From NCBI GenBank assembly GCA_045605365.1, contig JAZUPV010000021.1:1-7406 (forward strand): DNA of 7,406 nucleotides, in the 5' to 3' direction. Of the stretch, positions 6,250 to 7,406 are shown in pieces; position 1 is the first letter of the stretch; every line of letters begins with the position of its first letter. The position numbers and the translations under genes are program-made. The notes beneath the pieces are model-generated. The model searched no databases and was not told the DNA's origin. It was given only the letters and a program-made list of their open reading frames with translations. This stretch comes from CAKVLS01 sp045605365 (GTDB taxonomy: Bacteria > Bacillota > Clostridia > Christensenellales > UBA1242).

Positions 6250-7406
6250 TTACTCCTTTACTATAGCACCAAATCTACAAGTGTTGATACACTTGCCACA
6301 TTTGATACATTTATTTTGATCAATTGTAAATTGTTTTTTTAGTTCTCCACTGATTGCACCTACTGGGCATTGACGAGAACAAGCACTACAACCTATACAT
6401 TTATCTGTGATTTTGTACTTGGTCAAGTTTTTGCATACGCCAGCACGACATTTGTGCTCTTTGATATGTTCGATATATTCATCTCTAAAATATCTTAGGG
6501 TACTTAGTACTGGGTTTGGACTAGTTTGACCTAGACCGCATAGAGAATTTGATTTTACATAATCACACAACTCTTCTAGTTTGTCAAGGTCTTGCATTGT
6601 TGCGTTGCCTTCGGTGATTTTTGTTAAAATCTCTAAGATTCTCTTATTGCCTATACGACAAGGTGTACATTTGCCACAACTTTCGTCACGGGTAAATTGT
6701 AAGAAGAATTTTGCAAGGTCAACCATACAAGAATCTTCGTCTACTACTATCATACCACCACTACCCATCATAGAGCCAAGTTCGTTAAGGCTCTTGTAGT
6801 CGATAGGTGTATCTAGGTATTGTTCTGGTATACAACCACCACTTGGTCCACCCATTTGTACGGCTTTGAACTTTTTGCCGTTAGGTATGCCACCACCGAT
6901 ATCGTATATAATCTCACGGATAGTTGTACCCATAGGTAGTTCTATAAGACCAGAGTTGTTGATTTTGCCTGTTAGTGCAAATACTTTTGTACCTTTGCTA
7001 TCTTGTGTGCCGATAGTGTTAAACCACTCTGCACCATTGTTGATAATTTGGGCAACGTTGGCAAGAGTTTCTACGTTGTTGATAACTGTAGGACAACCAT
7101 ATAGACCTTTTTCTGCTGGATAAGGTGGTTTTAAGGTTGGTTCGCCACGGTGACCTTCTATACTACGCATAAGCGCAGTTTCTTCGCCACAAACGAAGGC
7201 TCCTGCACCATATTTGATAGCTAGAGTAAAGCTGAAGTTTGAACCAAAGATGTTTTCTCCAAGAAGACCCCTTTCGGTTGCTTCGTCTATAGCTTTTTGA
7301 AGTCTTTCGCCGGCTAGTGGATATTCTGCTCTAAGGTATACAAAACCTTTGCTAGCACCTATAGCATAGCCACATATTGCCATAGCTTCGATAATGGCGT
7401 GTGGGT
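6250..7406 (-). CDS. hydB: NuoF-like NAD(P)H/FMN subunit of the hydrogenase (HydB/HndC), N-terminus missing
   Basis: This is the flavoprotein subunit that exchanges electrons with NAD(P)H through FMN and passes them through Fe-S clusters to HydA. The frame stays open to the window edge: the codons before the Met at 7383 read PHAIIEA, continuing the family pattern, so that Met is internal. Counting from it, GAGAFVCGEETALMRS (59-74) is the NuoF FMN/NAD signature. ESCGKCTPCR (235-243, with C236, C239, C242) plus C282 bind a [4Fe-4S] cluster. The C-terminus carries two ferredoxin-type [4Fe-4S] motifs (C329, C332, C335, C339; C359, C362, C365, C369). That C-terminal pair separates hydrogenase HydB/HndC from the NuoF of respiratory complex I, and the adjacent hydA confirms the assignment. 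HydB proteins are near 600 residues, so roughly 200 N-terminal residues, usually including a thioredoxin-like [2Fe-2S] domain, lie outside the window. A NuoE-like hydC/hndA gene is expected further upstream. No frameshift is seen. Confidence 0.94.
   Translation of the reverse strand, partial: PHAIIEAMAICGYAIGASKGFVYLRAEYPLAGERLQKAIDEATERGLLGENIFGSNFSFTLAIKYGAGAFVCGEETALMRSIEGHRGEPTLKPPYPAEKGLYGCPTVINNVETLANVAQIINNGAEWFNTIGTQDSKGTKVFALTGKINNSGLIELPMGTTIREIIYDIGGGIPNGKKFKAVQMGGPSGGCIPEQYLDTPIDYKSLNELGSMMGSGGMIVVDEDSCMVDLAKFFLQFTRDESCGKCTPCRIGNKRILEILTKITEGNATMQDLDKLEELCDYVKSNSLCGLGQTSPNPVLSTLRYFRDEYIEHIKEHKCRAGVCKNLTKYKITDKCIGCSACSRQCPVGAISGELKKQFTIDQNKCIKCGKCINTCRFGAIVKE
6253..6259 (-). promoter_or_regulatory. 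Ribosome binding site of hydA
   Basis: AAAGGAG on the minus strand lies 7 bases before the hydA ATG (6245-6243), within the final codons of hydB. Only 4 bases separate the hydB stop codon from the hydA start, so the two are cotranscribed and probably translationally coupled. Confidence 0.85.

Noticed and set aside
1..7406. One functional system linking Rel, Cls and hydrogenase
   Set aside because: The units are on different strands or separated by terminators and a promoter, and they belong to unrelated housekeeping pathways. Adjacency alone is not evidence of a shared system.

Overview
The window looks like chromosomal DNA from a low-GC, anaerobic, fermentative Firmicute, most likely a member of the Clostridia. 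The evidence is the A/T-rich sequence, strong AGGAGG-type ribosome binding sites, a full-length bifunctional Rel, a clostridial-type cardiolipin synthase and an M3-type [FeFe]-hydrogenase next to a NuoF-like flavoprotein. Tryptophan is encoded by TGG throughout, so nothing suggests an altered genetic code. Genus and species cannot be read from the sequence.

Layout: (1) positions 40-2199 on the plus strand encode Rel, the (p)ppGpp synthetase/hydrolase. (2) A compact hairpin at 2224-2257, flanked by A and T tracts, sits between rel and the convergent cls gene and can terminate both. (3) On the minus strand, a two-gene unit runs from a near-consensus promoter (4420-4448) through a small two-helix membrane protein of unknown function (3823-4359) into cardiolipin synthase (2256-3830). 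The two reading frames overlap by 8 bases. (4) A second hairpin terminator (4514-4546) closes the operon to its right. (5) That operon, also on the minus strand, holds the NuoF-like subunit HydB/HndC (6250 to beyond the window edge, N-terminus missing) followed 4 bases later by the catalytic [FeFe]-hydrogenase HydA/HndD (4551-6245).

The hydrogenase pair would pass electrons between NAD(P)H (FMN and NAD sites on HydB), probably ferredoxin, and protons at the H-cluster of HydA. This is the usual way such bacteria discard fermentation electrons as H2. The NuoE-like third subunit is expected just beyond position 7406. Rel sets the stringent response, and Cls with its small partner belongs to membrane lipid synthesis. 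The three units look like independent neighbours, not one system.

No mobile element, CRISPR array, RNA gene or clearly novel system is visible. The points most worth a second look are the unknown membrane protein translationally coupled to cls, an Asp-to-Glu change in the second HKD motif of Cls, and several substitutions at usually invariant positions in Rel and HydA.
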